From assembly GCA_029861865.1 (NCBI GenBank), contig JAOTYL010000002.1:310001-374000 (forward strand): DNA of 64,000 nucleotides, read 5' to 3'. Under the pieces are notes generated by a model. It did not search any database. It was not told the DNA's origin and saw only the letters and a program-made list of their open reading frames with translations. The number at the start of each line of letters is the position of its first letter. Position 1 is the stretch's first letter. Below are positions 62,604 to 64,000 of the stretch, one piece after another. A program made the position numbers and the translations under genes. This DNA is from Myxococcales bacterium (GTDB lineage Bacteria; Myxococcota_A; Polyangia; Polyangiales; Houyiibacteriaceae).

Positions 62604-63581
62604 CTATTGCGCGAGGTGGCAGGCGGCGTGGTGGCCCTGGGCGAGAGGTCGCAGCTCGGGTATCTCCCGATCGCAAAGGCCCTTTTGGGCGATCGGACAG
62701 CGGGGATGAAACGCGCAGCCCGCCGGCGGGTCGAGCGGACTCGGAACGTCGCCCGTGAGAAGGATACGCTTTTTCCGGTCGGAGGGATCAGGCTCGGGCA
62801 CGGCGCTCAAGAGGGCTTGAGTGTATGGATGACGCGGGCTCTCGTAGATCTGTTCCGACGTCGCGAGCTCGACCACGCGCCCGAGGTACATGACCGCGAC
62901 CCGGTGACTCACGTACTCCACGATCTGAAGGTTGTGTGCAATGAACAAGTAGCTCAATCCGAGCTCCTCTTGGAGGTCCCGGAGTAAGTTCACGATCTGC
63001 GCCTGAATCGATACGTCCAGTGCGCTCACTGGCTCGTCGGCAACGATGAAGCTCGGAGAAACCGCCAGCGCTCGTGCAATGCCGATGCGTTGGCGCTGTC
63101 CACCCGAAAACTCGTGAGGGTACCGGCGCATGTGCTCGGGCCGCAGGCCAACACGCTCGAGCAGTGACGCGACGCGCTGTTGGGTTTCGGTTTTCGAGCT
63201 GACGAGCCTATGCACGCGGAGCGGCTCGGCGATCGCCGCTTCGACAGTCATGCGTGGATTCAGCGAGCTGTAGGGATCTTGGAAGATGATCTGCATGTCG
63301 CGACGAATGGGGCGGAGGGCCGTTTGCGAAAGCTCGGTGATGTCTTGTCCCTCGAAGTAGACATTACCGCTCGTCGGCTTGTAGAGGCGAAGGAGGAGCC
63401 GACCCAACGTACTCTTCCCGCACCCTGATTCGCCTACCAAGCCCAGTGTCTCGCCCTGTATGATACCGAGGGAGACTCCGTCGACGGCACGAAGCTCCGC
63501 GCGCCCTTTCCCCAAGCCGCGCGGTGGCCCTCGAAACGACTTGCGCAGCGATTCCGCGCGGACGATGGGTTCGGCGCTCAC
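62604..63581 (-). CDS. Peptide ABC transporter ATP-binding protein (OppF/DppF-like)
   Basis: 325 residues from the GTG at 63581, overlapping the preceding stop by 4 bp. Walker [20 protein letters not shown]-loop [15 protein letters not shown], signature [15 protein letters not shown] and Walker [27 protein letters not shown]. The C-terminal oligopeptide-transporter domain carries [25 protein letters not shown], with a Cys cluster. With the truncated neighbour it forms the ATPase pair of a di- or oligopeptide importer. Confidence 0.94.
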   Translation of the reverse strand: MSAEPIVRAESLRKSFRGPPRGLGKGRAELRAVDGVSLGIIQGETLGLVGESGCGKSTLGRLLLRLYKPTSGNVYFEGQDITELSQTALRPIRRDMQIIFQDPYSSLNPRMTVEAAIAEPLRVHRLVSSKTETQQRVASLLERVGLRPEHMRRYPHEFSGGQRQRIGIARALAVSPSFIVADEPVSALDVSIQAQIVNLLRDLQEELGLSYLFIAHNLQIVEYVSHRVAVMYLGRVVELATSEQIYESPRHPYTQALLSAVPEPDPSDRKKRILLTGDVPSPLDPPAGCAFHPRCPIAQKGLCDREIPELRPLAQGHHAACHLAQ

Positions 63582-64000
63582 GCTTGCGCCTCTGCGTGAA
63601 AGCAGGCCACGTCGGTCTTGCCATGCAGCTCGAGGGGCGGCTCTTCGACTCTGCACTCCGCAGTGGCTAGCTCGCAGCGGTCTTGAAAGCGGCAGCCCTC
63701 GGGTAGAGTCCGCAGATCGGGCACGATGCCGGGGATCGTGTGCAGGCGTGAGCCGCGGTTGTGCACGCCAGGCAGGCTCCGCAACAAACCGCGTGTGTAA
63801 GGGTGCCGTGGATCACGAAAAAGCGCCTCGGCGTCTGCATGCTCGACGATCTTCCCGGCGTACATGACCGCGATCTCGTCGGCAAACTCGGCCATGACTC
63901 CGAGGTCGTGACTGATGAAGACGATGCTCATCCCAAGCTCCTTTTGAAGGGAACGAAGCAGATCCAAGATCTGGGCTTGAATGGTGACGTCGAGCGCGGT
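63578..64000 (-). CDS. Peptide ABC transporter ATP-binding protein (OppD/DppD-like, partial)
   Basis: Only the last 140 codons are in the window; the gene starts beyond base 64000. The visible part opens [55 protein letters not shown], the end of the nucleotide-binding domain with the H-loop His. The C-terminal extension is [15 protein letters not shown]. This is the OppD/DppD type. It overlaps the OppF-like gene by 4 bp. Confidence 0.93.
   Translation of the reverse strand, partial: TALDVTIQAQILDLLRSLQKELGMSIVFISHDLGVMAEFADEIAVMYAGKIVEHADAEALFRDPRHPYTRGLLRSLPGVHNRGSRLHTIPGIVPDLRTLPEGCRFQDRCELATAECRVEEPPLELHGKTDVACFHAEAQA

Noticed and set aside
1-64000. CRISPR arrays, insertion sequences, prophage, toxin-antitoxin or restriction systems
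   Set aside because: No regularly spaced direct repeats, transposase motifs or defence genes were found on either strand.

Overview
The window is a 64-kb piece of a G+C-rich bacterial chromosome. The most likely source is Myxococcota or a close relative (old Deltaproteobacteria). The evidence is secreted lipoproteins with DAG-rich linkers, a complete Tol-Pal set, a chemosensory cluster containing a HEAT-repeat protein, an NfeD-FloA membrane operon, and many ATGA/GTGA stop-start overlaps. This placement is an inference from gene content, not a measured phylogeny. I found no rRNA, tRNA, CRISPR array, transposase or phage gene. The DNA reads as ordinary chromosomal backbone, and no gap between genes exceeds about 215 bp.

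Layout: a P-loop ATPase cut by the left edge (1-579) and cpoB converge on a block transcribed leftward: pal-tolQ-tolR-tolA-tolB and a DUF3604 protein (1.5-7.6 kb). A predicted lipoprotein methyltransferase diverges from pal. Next come a TauD-like oxygenase, a molybdopterin oxidoreductase and a sulfotransferase-like protein (8.5-13.2 kb, leftward). A rightward set follows: PQQ-propeller protein, DCC thiol-oxidoreductase and two tandem CAP lipoproteins. After these lie yggX, a Nudix hydrolase, purB-purC-purS, a Dabb protein and a phosphotransferase (leftward). An operon of nfeD, nfeD2, floA, a 52-residue ORF and a 540-residue HEIAH protein runs rightward (21.7-26.4 kb), followed by lhr and an Old Yellow Enzyme homologue.

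The middle holds enoyl-CoA hydratase and hotdog thioesterase genes. A protein-kinase-like gene that has lost its catalytic residues is fused by overlap to an ECF sigma factor and an NrsF-like membrane anti-sigma. A tight chain follows: glutamine-synthetase-like, plsB-like, gpsA, iron alcohol dehydrogenase and dciA (33.6-41.8 kb). trpB-trpA plus an XRE regulator, an SDR, a GMC dehydrogenase with its small subunit, a DUF4177-like secreted protein and trpF come next. They are followed by korA-korB (2-oxoacid:ferredoxin oxidoreductase).

The right end is leftward. Reading in the direction of transcription, it holds a truncated peptide ABC ATPase gene (oppD-like) and its partner, a Tgl/PilF-like TPR lipoprotein, a RodZ-like protein, recO and a DUF971 protein. 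A nine-gene chemosensory operon without a receptor gene follows: response regulator, cheA, cheW, cheW, HEAT protein, cheR, cheB, response regulator, degenerate histidine kinase.

The best leads for something undescribed are: (1) a G-rich repeat followed by a small stem-loop, present three times, each time just after a stop codon and between convergent genes; (2) the putative membrane zinc metalloprotease and tiny ORF in the NfeD/FloA operon; (3) the pseudokinase-sigma-anti-sigma unit; (4) the receptor-less chemosensory operon with HEAT protein and degenerate kinase.
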